From: Aequoribacter fuscus
GTDB lineage: Bacteria; Pseudomonadota; Gammaproteobacteria; Pseudomonadales; Halieaceae
Assembly (NCBI RefSeq): GCF_009910365.1
Contig: NZ_CP036423.1
Coordinates: forward strand, 496,001-560,000
Direction of reading: 5' to 3'
DNA: 64,000 nt
The notes under the pieces were generated by a model. That model ran no database searches. It was not told the origin of the DNA and saw only the letters and a program-made list of their open reading frames with translations. The first letter of the stretch is position 1, and each line of letters starts with the position of its first letter. Shown here piece by piece: positions 34,659 through 43,370 of this stretch. Position numbers and translations under genes: made by a program.

Positions 34659-35714
34659 ATGAAACTGATAAAAGTCGTTTTGGTTTTGATAGGCCTTGGC
34701 GTGCTCGCCGTCGTCGGTAAAAGTGTTCAGGTATCGCAGGGGCTTTACGACGAGCGAATCGAGACCATACCCAAACATGCACTGAGGCTTGCACCGGTAG
34801 CAGACGCATTAACCTTTGCCAGAACTCGAGGGAATGATGTGTTGCTGGTCGCCGCTCTGGATCAAAAGGGTGTGGTCGCTGTAAACCTTTCCGAGTTCTT
34901 TGATGCGAAAGGTATAGATACGTTGGCGCTGTATCGAAAGTTAGGCCCCGCGGTCATCAGAACAGCGCTCGACAGCGAAGTGACTTTCATTGAGTGGGAA
35001 GCTTTAGGGCTGCCTTTTGAGCCACGAGCTCAGGCTATCGCGGCTGGGACCAACTTTGCAGCACACGCTGAGGAAGTTGGTTTGGATGAAGGCCCATTTT
35101 TATTCCCCAAGATCAGCACACCCTCGGCTTGGAATGACACCCTGCCACCAAGCGCTCGCCTAGATTACGAGGTGGAGTTATGCGCGGTGCCAATAGACGA
35201 CTACACCATCGAAAAGCCCTCTGCTCTTGGGGTGACGCTCTGCAACGATTTTACCGACCGCTGGGACCTTGTTCGAACCATCGATCTTGACGGCCCCTTG
35301 GGCAGAACGGGGTTTGCGGATGGTAAGAGCGGCGAGCGACGCTTGCCCTTAGGCGCTCTGCTGGTTGTACCCCAAGATGTAGATACTTTTTTGGATGGCG
35401 TCGCGCTCGGCTTGGCCGTCAACGGGGACTTGCGCCAACAAGGTCGGGGGGCACAAATGATTTGGAACGCATCGAAAGTCATGCAAGAGACACTGCACCA
35501 GTGTGATCAGCCCTATCAGTATCAGGGCGGTAATATACCGCTCACGGCATGCGGTGCTGTGAAAGCGGGTACCGTGATCATGCTGGGTACACCCGATGGT
35601 GTCGCGTTCCAAATGCCCAATATTTGGATGCCTTGGCCTTACTTGCGCCCGGGCGATGAAGTTTTGACTTTTGCGTCGCACTTAGGCGTCTTGCGCACGC
35701 GTATTACGCAGTGA
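34659..35714 (+). CDS. Fumarylacetoacetate hydrolase-like protein with membrane anchor
   Basis: 351 aa. An N-terminal hydrophobic helix (MKLIKVVLVLIGLGVLAVVG) is followed by a FAH-like C-terminal domain. Supporting motifs: TPSAWNDTLPPSARLDYEVEL (metal-site region), ALGVTLCNDFTDRWDL, and GTPDGVAFQMPN near the end. Typical FAH-domain enzymes are cytosolic; the anchor makes this one unusual and suggests a membrane or periplasmic location. The motifs are loose, so the reaction (C-C hydrolysis or decarboxylation) is uncertain. Confidence 0.7.
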   Translation: MKLIKVVLVLIGLGVLAVVGKSVQVSQGLYDERIETIPKHALRLAPVADALTFARTRGNDVLLVAALDQKGVVAVNLSEFFDAKGIDTLALYRKLGPAVIRTALDSEVTFIEWEALGLPFEPRAQAIAAGTNFAAHAEEVGLDEGPFLFPKISTPSAWNDTLPPSARLDYEVELCAVPIDDYTIEKPSALGVTLCNDFTDRWDLVRTIDLDGPLGRTGFADGKSGERRLPLGALLVVPQDVDTFLDGVALGLAVNGDLRQQGRGAQMIWNASKVMQETLHQCDQPYQYQGGNIPLTACGAVKAGTVIMLGTPDGVAFQMPNIWMPWPYLRPGDEVLTFASHLGVLRTRITQ

Positions 35715-35783
35715 GCCTTTGTTGATCAATGATCCAATGACCACTTTGTTCGTACCAATACTTTGGACAAGGAGTGTGCTGCA

Positions 35784-37175
35784 GTGAAACGATTAGTTCA
35801 GGCCTTACTATTCCTGTTGGTTGCGGTGGACGTTGTGGCTATTGAAGAACCCAAGTATGAGCTTGTCGCGGCGTATGGCGATGCGATAGAAATTCGTCAT
35901 TATGAACCACAAGTCGTGGCGGCAACGGTGATGACCTCAGGTCAGAACTCTGGCTTTAGAGTCTTGGCCGGTTACATCTTCGGTGGTAATGAGCGCGAAG
36001 AAAAAATCGCCATGACAGCGCCGGTTACCACATCTATGGGCGGCAGTGCTGCTGAAATGCAATTTATGATGCCCAGCGAATACGAGCGGGATCAGTTGCC
36101 GAAACCCGCCGATGAGCGGGTCGTTTTTAAGGAGGTGCCCGCGTACACCGCCGCGGTTATTCGGTTCTCTGGAAGAGCCAATGGCGTTATGGCTGAGAAG
36201 TACTGGGCCCAACTTCAATCCTTTCTGGCCGACAGTGACTGGCAAATGAGTGGCAGCCCCACGCTTAATCAATACAACCCACCTTGGATCCCGGGTTATT
36301 TCCGCCGCAATGAGATTATTGTGCCAGTGATTTCTAAACAGGAGACAGACGCAGTGAATGAACAAAAGCTGGCGACCGCCAAAGACATGCTGGATGCCTG
36401 GAACACCTTGGACTGGGAGCGTGTGTATGAGCTGTTCGGCGAAACCGGTGTGCTGCACAATATGATGCTGGAGCCCACCCGGGGAAATGCAGAAATTCGC
36501 ACGCGCTTTAAGGCCTTTGAAGACGGGCTTACCCGTATGGAATTTATCGTTTTGAACATGGGTCTGTTGGGAGACGACGTGGTCATCGAGCGTCTCGACA
36601 GTTTTGAGTTTAACGGCCGTACAGGAATGGTACCCGTCACTGGAGTCCTTTCTATTGAGGAGGGGCAAGTAAAAGAGTGGCGCGAGTACTACGATCGCAA
36701 CTGGTTGTTAAGCGAGATGGGCGTTATTGATGCTGAGCCACCCCATCCTTTGGCACCTCAGGATGTCAGTATTGACAGAAATAGCATGTCCGATGAGGAG
36801 CGTCTTGCGGTTGCTCAGGCGATGTTGGATGCGTACCGACAGCTCGATTGGGAGGCCGCAGCAAATTTAATCGCCGACGACGGTGTCATTCACTACGCCG
36901 AAAAAGACCCAATGGTCGGTCCAGAGGCCATGCGTAGGCACACAGCGCGTATTGGTGCATTGCTAACCCATGTGGATTTTGATGTGCGCAACATGGGGGT
37001 GGTGAACGGCGTTGTTATGATCGAACGATTTGACGAGATTGAGTTTAACGGACATCGCGGCCGCGTGCCTGTGTTTGGCGCCATGGAAATTGAAGACGGT
37101 AAAATCAAAGTCTGGCGAGAGTACTTTGACCAAAACCAGATGATGCAGGCGATGGGTGTCGTTCCAAGATCCTGA
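35784..37175 (+). CDS. SOUL heme-binding domain fused to two LEH/SnoaL-like domains
   Basis: 463 aa. Signal peptide (KRLVQALLFLLVAVDVVAI), SOUL/HBP domain at ~20-185 (YGDAIEIRHYEPQVVAATV, EEKIAMTAPVTTSM, ENEIIVPV-like end RNEIIVPV), then two related ~115-residue domains at ~195-320 and ~340-460. Both repeats carry the limonene-epoxide-hydrolase-like pattern: VIERLDSFEFNG / MIERFDEIEFNG, then VPV and EWREYYD / VWREYFD. GTG start chosen at 35784 after AAGGAG. Possibly a periplasmic heme- or tetrapyrrole-linked epoxide hydrolase or isomerase. The three-domain combination is unusual to me. Confidence 0.78.
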   Translation: MKRLVQALLFLLVAVDVVAIEEPKYELVAAYGDAIEIRHYEPQVVAATVMTSGQNSGFRVLAGYIFGGNEREEKIAMTAPVTTSMGGSAAEMQFMMPSEYERDQLPKPADERVVFKEVPAYTAAVIRFSGRANGVMAEKYWAQLQSFLADSDWQMSGSPTLNQYNPPWIPGYFRRNEIIVPVISKQETDAVNEQKLATAKDMLDAWNTLDWERVYELFGETGVLHNMMLEPTRGNAEIRTRFKAFEDGLTRMEFIVLNMGLLGDDVVIERLDSFEFNGRTGMVPVTGVLSIEEGQVKEWREYYDRNWLLSEMGVIDAEPPHPLAPQDVSIDRNSMSDEERLAVAQAMLDAYRQLDWEAAANLIADDGVIHYAEKDPMVGPEAMRRHTARIGALLTHVDFDVRNMGVVNGVVMIERFDEIEFNGHRGRVPVFGAMEIEDGKIKVWREYFDQNQMMQAMGVVPRS

Positions 37176-37238
37176 CGCTTTTTAATCGATGGCGGCACAG
37201 GTATTGTCTGGCCGTCTCAGCCATTAAAGATAAACGGT

Positions 37239-37823
37239 TCACTCACTTAAAAAGCACTTAGCGCAAAGCGCCTCGTAGCGTGCGCTTTCGCCATCGATCA
37301 TCACTTGTGCGCCTTCTCTGATTCGTCCCGAATCGCCGACCCGAGCGTTAAAGATGGCTTTGCGGCCACACCGGCAAATGGTCTTCATCTCTTCAAGCGT
37401 ATGCGCAATTTCCATTAAGCGCTGGCTTCCAGCGAACGAGCGCGTCTGAAAGTCGGTTCTGATGCCGTAAGCGAGGACCGGGATTTCTTCAAAAACCGCA
37501 ACTTCGAGTGCTTCGTCGACTTGGTGCGGTGTTAAAAATTGCGCTTCATCAATGAGAACAGCCGATACAGGCGGTAAACTTTGGTCGCGCTCTGATAGCG
37601 CCTCTTTGACAGCCTGTTTTAGGCTGTCGCTTTTATTGAGAAGAACGTCCACTTCACGACGAACACCCAAGCGAGAGACCACCTGGCGATGTCCTTTGGT
37701 GTCGATCGAGGGTTTGATCAATAGAACGGCTTGGTCGCGTTCTTCATAGTTATGGGCTACTTGCAATAGAGCGGTGCTTTTGCCGCTGTTCATTGCGCCG
37801 TAACGGAAATAGAGTTTGCTCAT
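37239..37823 (-). CDS. tdk: Thymidine kinase
   Basis: 194-aa type II salvage kinase that phosphorylates thymidine/deoxyuridine. P-loop GAMNSGKSTALL (~9-16), Walker B-like VLIDEAQFL, lasso/zinc domain with CRCGRKAIFNAR and C-terminal cysteines (ALCAKC). Length and motifs are standard. Confidence 0.95.
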   Translation of the reverse strand: MSKLYFRYGAMNSGKSTALLQVAHNYEERDQAVLLIKPSIDTKGHRQVVSRLGVRREVDVLLNKSDSLKQAVKEALSERDQSLPPVSAVLIDEAQFLTPHQVDEALEVAVFEEIPVLAYGIRTDFQTRSFAGSQRLMEIAHTLEEMKTICRCGRKAIFNARVGDSGRIREGAQVMIDGESARYEALCAKCFLSE

Positions 37824-37968
37824 GGAATGCTCTTCTTGTGTTGGCTCACGCTTAACTCATGCTCAGTATCGCATGCGGTCCCGGCCTTTGGTCAAATATT
37901 CTGTCGGTTAAGTTGGGTTGCGCCCCTTGAATTACGAGCCTGAACAGCGGCGGTCTCATTGTCTAAAT

Positions 37969-37985
37969 TCATCACTTTGTGATGA
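37969..37985. promoter_or_regulatory. Palindrome in the tdk/dioxygenase divergent region
   Basis: TCATCACTTTGTGATGA, perfect 7-bp arms around ttt, 70 bp upstream of the dioxygenase start. Looks like a dimeric repressor operator (MarR- or GntR-sized); the regulator is not in the window. The rest of the 231-bp gap shows nothing clear. Confidence 0.5.
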
Positions 37986-38054
37986 GCTTATGTTGGGTCA
38001 AAAGGGGGTGTTGAGGTAAGGTATGGCTCAATAACGATGAAAAAGGAGCTTGGC

Positions 38055-38903
38055 ATGACATACAGTGTAAAACCTACGGGTGGCAGTTGTGGAGCCGTCG
38101 TTGAAGGCGTGGACTTATCGTTGCCTTTGTCGGCTGATTGGCTGTCTGAGCTTCGTGAGCATTGGGTGAATAATAAGTTGCTGATTTTCCCTAACCAGAA
38201 CTTAACGCCAGAACAATTGGTGGCCTTCAGTACGCAGTTCGGTGCGATCGGGGAAGATCCGTTCTTCGGTCACATCGACGAGCACGAACAAGTCGCTGCT
38301 ATTCAACGAAATGCCGACGAAACAACCCCCATCTTTGCCGAGATTTTTCATACGGATTGGAGTTTTTTAGCGGTACCTCCGGCGGGTACCGCTCTGTACG
38401 GCATCACCATTCCACCCCATGGTGGCAACACCTTGTTTGCCGATCAAGTGGCGGCTTACGAGGCCTTACCCGATAGCCTGCGCGATCGAGTCGAGAATCT
38501 CATGGCGATCCACTCGGCGGAACTAGGGTATGCGCCTGACGGTGCTTACGGCGAGAATGATCAGGGAAGCGGCCGCAGCATGAAGATTATTGCCAGCGAG
38601 CGTGCACGCGAGAAGTATGAGCATCCCTTGGTGCGTACGCATCACGAAACGGGCAAAAAAGCCTTGTTCTCTTCGGCCGCCTATATACAAGGCTTTGTCG
38701 GTATGGATAAAGCAGACAGCGATAACCTGCTACTTGAACTTTATGCCCACCAAACCAAGGAAGAATTTGTTTACTCTCACGCTTGGGAAAAAGGCATGTT
38801 GGTGATGTGGGATAATCGCTCGTTGCTGCACGCCGCAACCGGTGGCTATGATGGTTACGATCGGTTGTTGTATCGCACCACGATTGCAGATACCCGCTTT
38901 TAG
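38055..38903 (+). CDS. TauD/TfdA-family 2-oxoglutarate dioxygenase
   Basis: 282-aa Fe(II)/2-oxoglutarate oxygenase. Iron facial triad: HTDWSF (His and Asp) and the distal His in SLLHAAT, with the 2OG-binding arginine in LLYRTTI near the end. The N-terminal TGGSCGAVVEGVDL matches the TfdA start. ATG at 38055 follows AAAAAGGAGCTTGGC; an upstream ATG at 38037 is less well placed. The substrate could be taurine, an alkylsulfate or a phenoxyacetate-type ether. Confidence 0.9.
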   Translation: MTYSVKPTGGSCGAVVEGVDLSLPLSADWLSELREHWVNNKLLIFPNQNLTPEQLVAFSTQFGAIGEDPFFGHIDEHEQVAAIQRNADETTPIFAEIFHTDWSFLAVPPAGTALYGITIPPHGGNTLFADQVAAYEALPDSLRDRVENLMAIHSAELGYAPDGAYGENDQGSGRSMKIIASERAREKYEHPLVRTHHETGKKALFSSAAYIQGFVGMDKADSDNLLLELYAHQTKEEFVYSHAWEKGMLVMWDNRSLLHAATGGYDGYDRLLYRTTIADTRF

Positions 38904-38909
38904 GACAAT

Positions 38910-39575
38910 TTAGCGCTTTTTCGGGATCAGTAGATACAGCGCGATACCCAGTACAGCGGTAAAGAGGGTAAGTACTGAGAAAATCTTTAACAGCACCGTG
39001 CCGATTTTATCGCGGGTGCTGTAGTCCATAATGTGCAAACTCCAAAGAAAGTCCCAGATGCGCCACGCGTCGTTGCGTATGGCGCTGACCGAACCGCTGT
39101 AGGCATCCAGGTACACTTTGACGGACGGCTGTTCCGTATCGATTAGTTGCCACAAGGGCAAGGCTCTACCGCGAAACTCGCTGGTTGGCTCGGCGCTTTC
39201 TATTAGGCTTGCGACAGTTAAATTGAGATTGGTTTGCGCCTTGCCTAAGGCTAAGGCCTCTTCTTGGTTGAGTATTTGTAGCGGATCGCCCTGTGCAGTT
39301 TGCCAGCGGCCATCAGAGCCTATGATGATCTCACCCGGCAGGCGTTGTTGCACCGTCAACTTGCCGTTGAAGGTTGTGCTCAAATTGACAGCGGCAAAAT
39401 CAATCGAGCTCTGTGGACTCGCCACGCGATAATCATTGCCACGCACTTGGTTTATATCGGTAAAAGCAAAATAGATACCACTGACGGTCCACGCGAATAG
39501 CTGTAAAAAACCGATGACCGCGATCCGATTGTGCCATTTTCGAACCCGTCGTTGCCAGCTTAAGCGTTTATGCAT
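38910..39575 (-). CDS. PepSY-type membrane protein
   Basis: 221 aa. N-terminal helix (~15-40, IAVIGFLQLFAWTVSGIYFAF) typical of PepSY-associated TM proteins, a periplasmic middle domain with weak PepSY repeats (ALALGKAQTNL; VKVYLDAYSGSVSAI), the dihistidine-like FLWSLHIMDY and a C-terminal helix (~192-215). Such proteins often act with iron-siderophore receptors as membrane reductases. ATG at 39575 has GGAG 10 nt upstream. Confidence 0.75.
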   Translation of the reverse strand: MHKRLSWQRRVRKWHNRIAVIGFLQLFAWTVSGIYFAFTDINQVRGNDYRVASPQSSIDFAAVNLSTTFNGKLTVQQRLPGEIIIGSDGRWQTAQGDPLQILNQEEALALGKAQTNLNLTVASLIESAEPTSEFRGRALPLWQLIDTEQPSVKVYLDAYSGSVSAIRNDAWRIWDFLWSLHIMDYSTRDKIGTVLLKIFSVLTLFTAVLGIALYLLIPKKR

Positions 39576-39641
39576 AATGCGGTCATTCTCCGACAAAAGT
39601 GCGAATCGAGCGTTAGCTCGTCCGCACTTATTGATAAATCC

Positions 39642-42242
39642 CTAAAGCAACTCACCAAAGAAAATACTATTAATCAGTACCCGCTGACTGCCCCACCAAA
39701 ATGCCCTGAACGCGGGGTCATCTAAGGATAAAATCACAGCGCCCTTACCCTTGCTATCGACGATGATGCTTGCTGAACTGCCCGCTAATTCTTGGTTTTC
39801 TCTCGACATGTATCCGGACATCAGCGCTTGCTCATTGTAAGCAATGGGTGTGGCAAAAGGGTCGTCAGATCGCAGCATAAAGCGATTGTTGGTTCTAAAC
39901 ATCGGTAGTGCGCGATCGGTGTAACCGAATCCTAGAGGGTGCGTGATATCGATATCGCCGTTTAAAATAACTCCCCGAACGAGTCGATATGCGGCTTCGT
40001 TGTCGGCATCGGCGTAAGCCTGTCGGGCTGGCAACAATCGTTCAAGTTCGTCAGTGCTGGCGTTATCTTTTTTGACGGTGCGTTGGAACGCGGAGCTCAT
40101 CGTTTGACGCGCAGTTTCTTTCCAAATGACCTGAGTTATGCCCTCTTGCTTCAGCCAGTCAATGGTGCGGTCGCCCTGTGCCCAAAGCACGCCACCTGCC
40201 TGCACAAAGGCGCCGAGCTTCTTGCTGATGCCGGGCACCGCTTTTAAGGGATCGGTGAGCAAAATATGGGTATAACGCTCCAGGTCAGTGCTTGGTAGTC
40301 GAAAAGTATCGATCATCGTCAGCGGCATATCGACTACGCGATCGAGCAAGTGCCAAAGCTCCGCGGTGTCGTAGCCTGAAGTGCCTGGCCCAGTTACCAA
40401 GAGCACTTTGGGCAAGGTTAATACGTCGAATTCGCGACTTCCTAAATCGATGCCCGTGCTCGTAAAGCTGCTGCTGGCTGCGTGAACCGGCAATCCTCTG
40501 GCGGCTGCGTCTTGCAGGAGAGCCATTACACGCTCAGGCAGAGTTGTATTTAATTCGGGACTGATAAACAGTGTGCCGTAACCGAAGTCGCGCGCGCCCC
40601 CCTCTGTCTTTGCTCGGAAGGGACTTTTTGCCGCTCGGACGTTCGCGCCAGCGTCGAGAAGATCATATAGCAAAGCGGCCGTGGCGCTGTCGCGCCAGTC
40701 AATGAGATATCCGATAGTAGAGGTGGGCAACTCATGTGCTGTCGTTAAGAAATCATCGGATAACGGTGCTGTCTTCGCTTTTAGGACAGCTTTTTCGGTG
40801 TGCTGTAGGTCAAACGCTAGGGGTAGAGTCCAAGTCGAGACATCGTAAAAGACGTTTTCTTCAAACTCCACTGGTCGATTCCACAAGGCCTCTAAATAGG
40901 CTGCATTGGGCTGATCGCGGGGTATCGCTATCGAGTCTTGCGTACTGAATACGTGGCCTTCGGCAGTGATATCTTCCGTTAATGATTGAATCTGTATGTT
41001 GTGACCCTTTAACACTCGGATAAACTCTTTCAGGCGCGTTGGGTCGTCCTCAGCGCGCGCCAAATAATAGCCCTTTAACGTATTCGCGCTTAAGAAATGG
41101 TCTCGCTGGTAGGTCAAGAGTTCGTCTTTTAGGTCGGCGGCTGCTCGAATTGACGATAGCGAGGTCAGAATCTGATTGCCGATGGTGGTCGGAAAATCGA
41201 GTAGACCGTTGATGGTTTGTTGGTGGGTCCCGCGAGATGAGGGTTGCTCAAACAGAATGCCAACGGTGCCGAACAAGTCGGGGTAAGTCGACCCCTTCCC
41301 CATAAAGAAGTCGTCGTAGTTCTCTTGGGTGAAATACAGCACACCCTTTTGATCTAATGCGTGTGCGTGGTACTCGCCTATCTTGGCCGTGAGCACCTGA
41401 TTCATGTCGGGTGTTAAGGGGTTTGTGCGCTCAGGCTTACCCGGCATAAAAAAGTAATGGCTATTGCTGCCCTGCTCGTGAAAATCAAGCTGAACGTTAG
41501 GTTTCCATTCGTGCATTAGCGCTAAACGGCCCCGGCTTTCAGGGAACTGATGAGCAAGCCAATCGCGGTTTAGGTCAAAGCCATAGTAATTACCGCGGCC
41601 GTTGGGCGTGTGTTCCCGGTGCTCACGATCGTTGGGGTCTGAGCTGGGGTTTCGGCCGCGATGGTTGTTGCTCCAATGTGCAAAACGGTCCAGTCCATCG
41701 GGGTTTTGCATGGGGTTAAAAATGATGACTACATGCTTGAGTTGTTGCTCCAGCTCGGCATCTTGAGCGGCATTTAAATAGTAGGCGACTAGGGGGGTCG
41801 CGTTACTACCACTGGGCTCGTTGCCGTGTATGCTGTACATCATGTGCACGACGGCGGGTTGTGCACTTAAGTCGATGTTGCTGGCAGGATCGATGATATG
41901 TGAGCGTGACGCTTTAATTTGTTCTAGATTCGCTAGATTCTCGGGCGATGAGATGGCGTAACTCACCAACGGCCGACCGCCGTAGCTGCGTGCGTGCTCG
42001 CCCAAGGCGACCATGCGGGGCGAGTCCTCCGCTAGAGCATCTAAGTAGCGTTGAATCTCGTGCGAATACCAATGGCGCTCACCGACTTTTATGCCAGTAA
42101 TATCCTCGGGCTTTGGTAGGTTAGGGTCAAAAGTAATATCAGCAGCAACAAGCTCTTGAAGCTTCACTTCAGCACTAAAACTTTCAGCCGTTTGAAGTGA
42201 CCCAAAGGCGAACAGCAAGATGAAGGTAAAAAGATGTTTCAT
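39642..42242 (-). CDS. Secreted M14 family zinc carboxypeptidase-like peptidase
   Basis: 866 aa with signal peptide (MKHLFTFILLFAFGSLQTAES). The M14 zinc motif HxxE is in MYSIHGNEPSGSN, with the third ligand region in VQLDFHEQGSN. FDLNRDWLAHQFPES supplies the substrate-binding arginine. The C-terminal ~450 residues are mostly of unknown fold with a ThuA/GATase-like section (VLLVTGPGTSGYDTAELWHLLD). Likely digests peptides outside the inner membrane. ATG at 42242 begins the signal peptide; the CorA stop lies 42 bp upstream. Confidence 0.87.
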   Translation of the reverse strand: MKHLFTFILLFAFGSLQTAESFSAEVKLQELVAADITFDPNLPKPEDITGIKVGERHWYSHEIQRYLDALAEDSPRMVALGEHARSYGGRPLVSYAISSPENLANLEQIKASRSHIIDPASNIDLSAQPAVVHMMYSIHGNEPSGSNATPLVAYYLNAAQDAELEQQLKHVVIIFNPMQNPDGLDRFAHWSNNHRGRNPSSDPNDREHREHTPNGRGNYYGFDLNRDWLAHQFPESRGRLALMHEWKPNVQLDFHEQGSNSHYFFMPGKPERTNPLTPDMNQVLTAKIGEYHAHALDQKGVLYFTQENYDDFFMGKGSTYPDLFGTVGILFEQPSSRGTHQQTINGLLDFPTTIGNQILTSLSSIRAAADLKDELLTYQRDHFLSANTLKGYYLARAEDDPTRLKEFIRVLKGHNIQIQSLTEDITAEGHVFSTQDSIAIPRDQPNAAYLEALWNRPVEFEENVFYDVSTWTLPLAFDLQHTEKAVLKAKTAPLSDDFLTTAHELPTSTIGYLIDWRDSATAALLYDLLDAGANVRAAKSPFRAKTEGGARDFGYGTLFISPELNTTLPERVMALLQDAAARGLPVHAASSSFTSTGIDLGSREFDVLTLPKVLLVTGPGTSGYDTAELWHLLDRVVDMPLTMIDTFRLPSTDLERYTHILLTDPLKAVPGISKKLGAFVQAGGVLWAQGDRTIDWLKQEGITQVIWKETARQTMSSAFQRTVKKDNASTDELERLLPARQAYADADNEAAYRLVRGVILNGDIDITHPLGFGYTDRALPMFRTNNRFMLRSDDPFATPIAYNEQALMSGYMSRENQELAGSSASIIVDSKGKGAVILSLDDPAFRAFWWGSQRVLINSIFFGELL

Positions 42243-42283
42243 GTTCGTAATTCCCAAGTGTGGTGAGGCATGAGTTGAGCAGT

Positions 42284-43243
42284 TTAAAACCATCGTTTCG
42301 CTTTGAAAATGGCAATCATAGCGGCGGCCAATGTTGCCATTGCGCCCAGCAAAATGAAGTAGCCGTTGCGTATGTGCAGTTCTGGGATGTAGTCGAAATT
42401 CATGCCGTATAATCCCGCTAGAAAACCCAATGGCACAAAAATAGATGTGACCACTGTCAGAATGCGCATGGTGTTGTTGAGCTCATGTGAACTTAAAGAG
42501 AAATAGCCGTCGATTAAGTCGCCACAAATCTCGTACTGTTGCGCTGACAGACTGGCTAAGCGTTCACAGCGGTCGTATAAATCTCGCAAACGGTGGGTCA
42601 GTTCTACCGTTTCCTCTGGATCGTCCCACAGTGTAATTAATTCGTTTGCCAGCGTTTCGTGATAGTTGAAGTTACGCTGCATTTTTCTAAGTTGAGACCG
42701 GCAACGAATCAGATCTTTGAGCAGTTGATCGTTACCGTGTTCGAGCATTTCGTCTTCGATGCGAATGAGGTCAGAATCAAAACTCAGAAGCGCTTCTAGG
42801 AATAGCCCCGCGGAATAATGCAGAACACTGAGTGCGAATCGTTGAGGGTTAGTAATCAAGCTTGTTAAATCTTGACGTTCTCGATGCTGCTGAATACTGA
42901 GAGATGGGCGCGAATGGACAGTGATTAAATAACCTTCACCCACGAATAAAGACAACTGCAGCGGTTTGAAATTTAGGTTATCGCCCAGTTCGGTTAAGCC
43001 ACGAAAAATGATGAAGGTGTGTTCTTGAAACCACTCCACTTTCGGTGGGTGTCGATCGCGTTGTACATCCTTTAGCGCGAGTTCGTGGCAGCCAAAGGTT
43101 TGCAATAACGACTTGGCATTGCCATTGAGCTCTCCTTGAATATCGAGCCAGAGCCAGCCGCCGAAATCGCGCCATTGAGTGATGAGAGACTCGTCTCCTG
43201 AGACGTGCGTTAGCGTGGGATTTACCCAGTGAGCCTGAATCAT
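42284..43243 (-). CDS. CorA/ZntB-family divalent cation transporter
   Basis: 319 aa: cytoplasmic N-domain, a long stalk helix, and two C-terminal helices with the diagnostic pore-loop motif GMN (LYGMNFDYIPEL) between them. Ends in a basic tail (KAKRWF). The family conducts Mg2+, Co2+, Ni2+ or Zn2+; ZntB is the closer relation because the loop after GMN lacks the usual MPE motif. Confidence 0.87.
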   Translation of the reverse strand: MIQAHWVNPTLTHVSGDESLITQWRDFGGWLWLDIQGELNGNAKSLLQTFGCHELALKDVQRDRHPPKVEWFQEHTFIIFRGLTELGDNLNFKPLQLSLFVGEGYLITVHSRPSLSIQQHRERQDLTSLITNPQRFALSVLHYSAGLFLEALLSFDSDLIRIEDEMLEHGNDQLLKDLIRCRSQLRKMQRNFNYHETLANELITLWDDPEETVELTHRLRDLYDRCERLASLSAQQYEICGDLIDGYFSLSSHELNNTMRILTVVTSIFVPLGFLAGLYGMNFDYIPELHIRNGYFILLGAMATLAAAMIAIFKAKRWF

Positions 43244-43370
43244 TGTTATGCTCCGTTTTGGTGAAGCATAAGTTAGGATTTCCTTTGATTAAAGGTTTTT
43301 ATGCGGCGCAGTCAATGCCCGTATGGGGTGTCAGTCCAAAGTGGGTGCTGATACACCGTAGAGCAAATTT

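Noticed and set aside
35937-36668. 243-aa minus-strand frame over the SOUL fusion gene
   Set aside because: Long but antisense to clearly conserved SOUL and LEH-like domains; no motif or ribosome site of its own.
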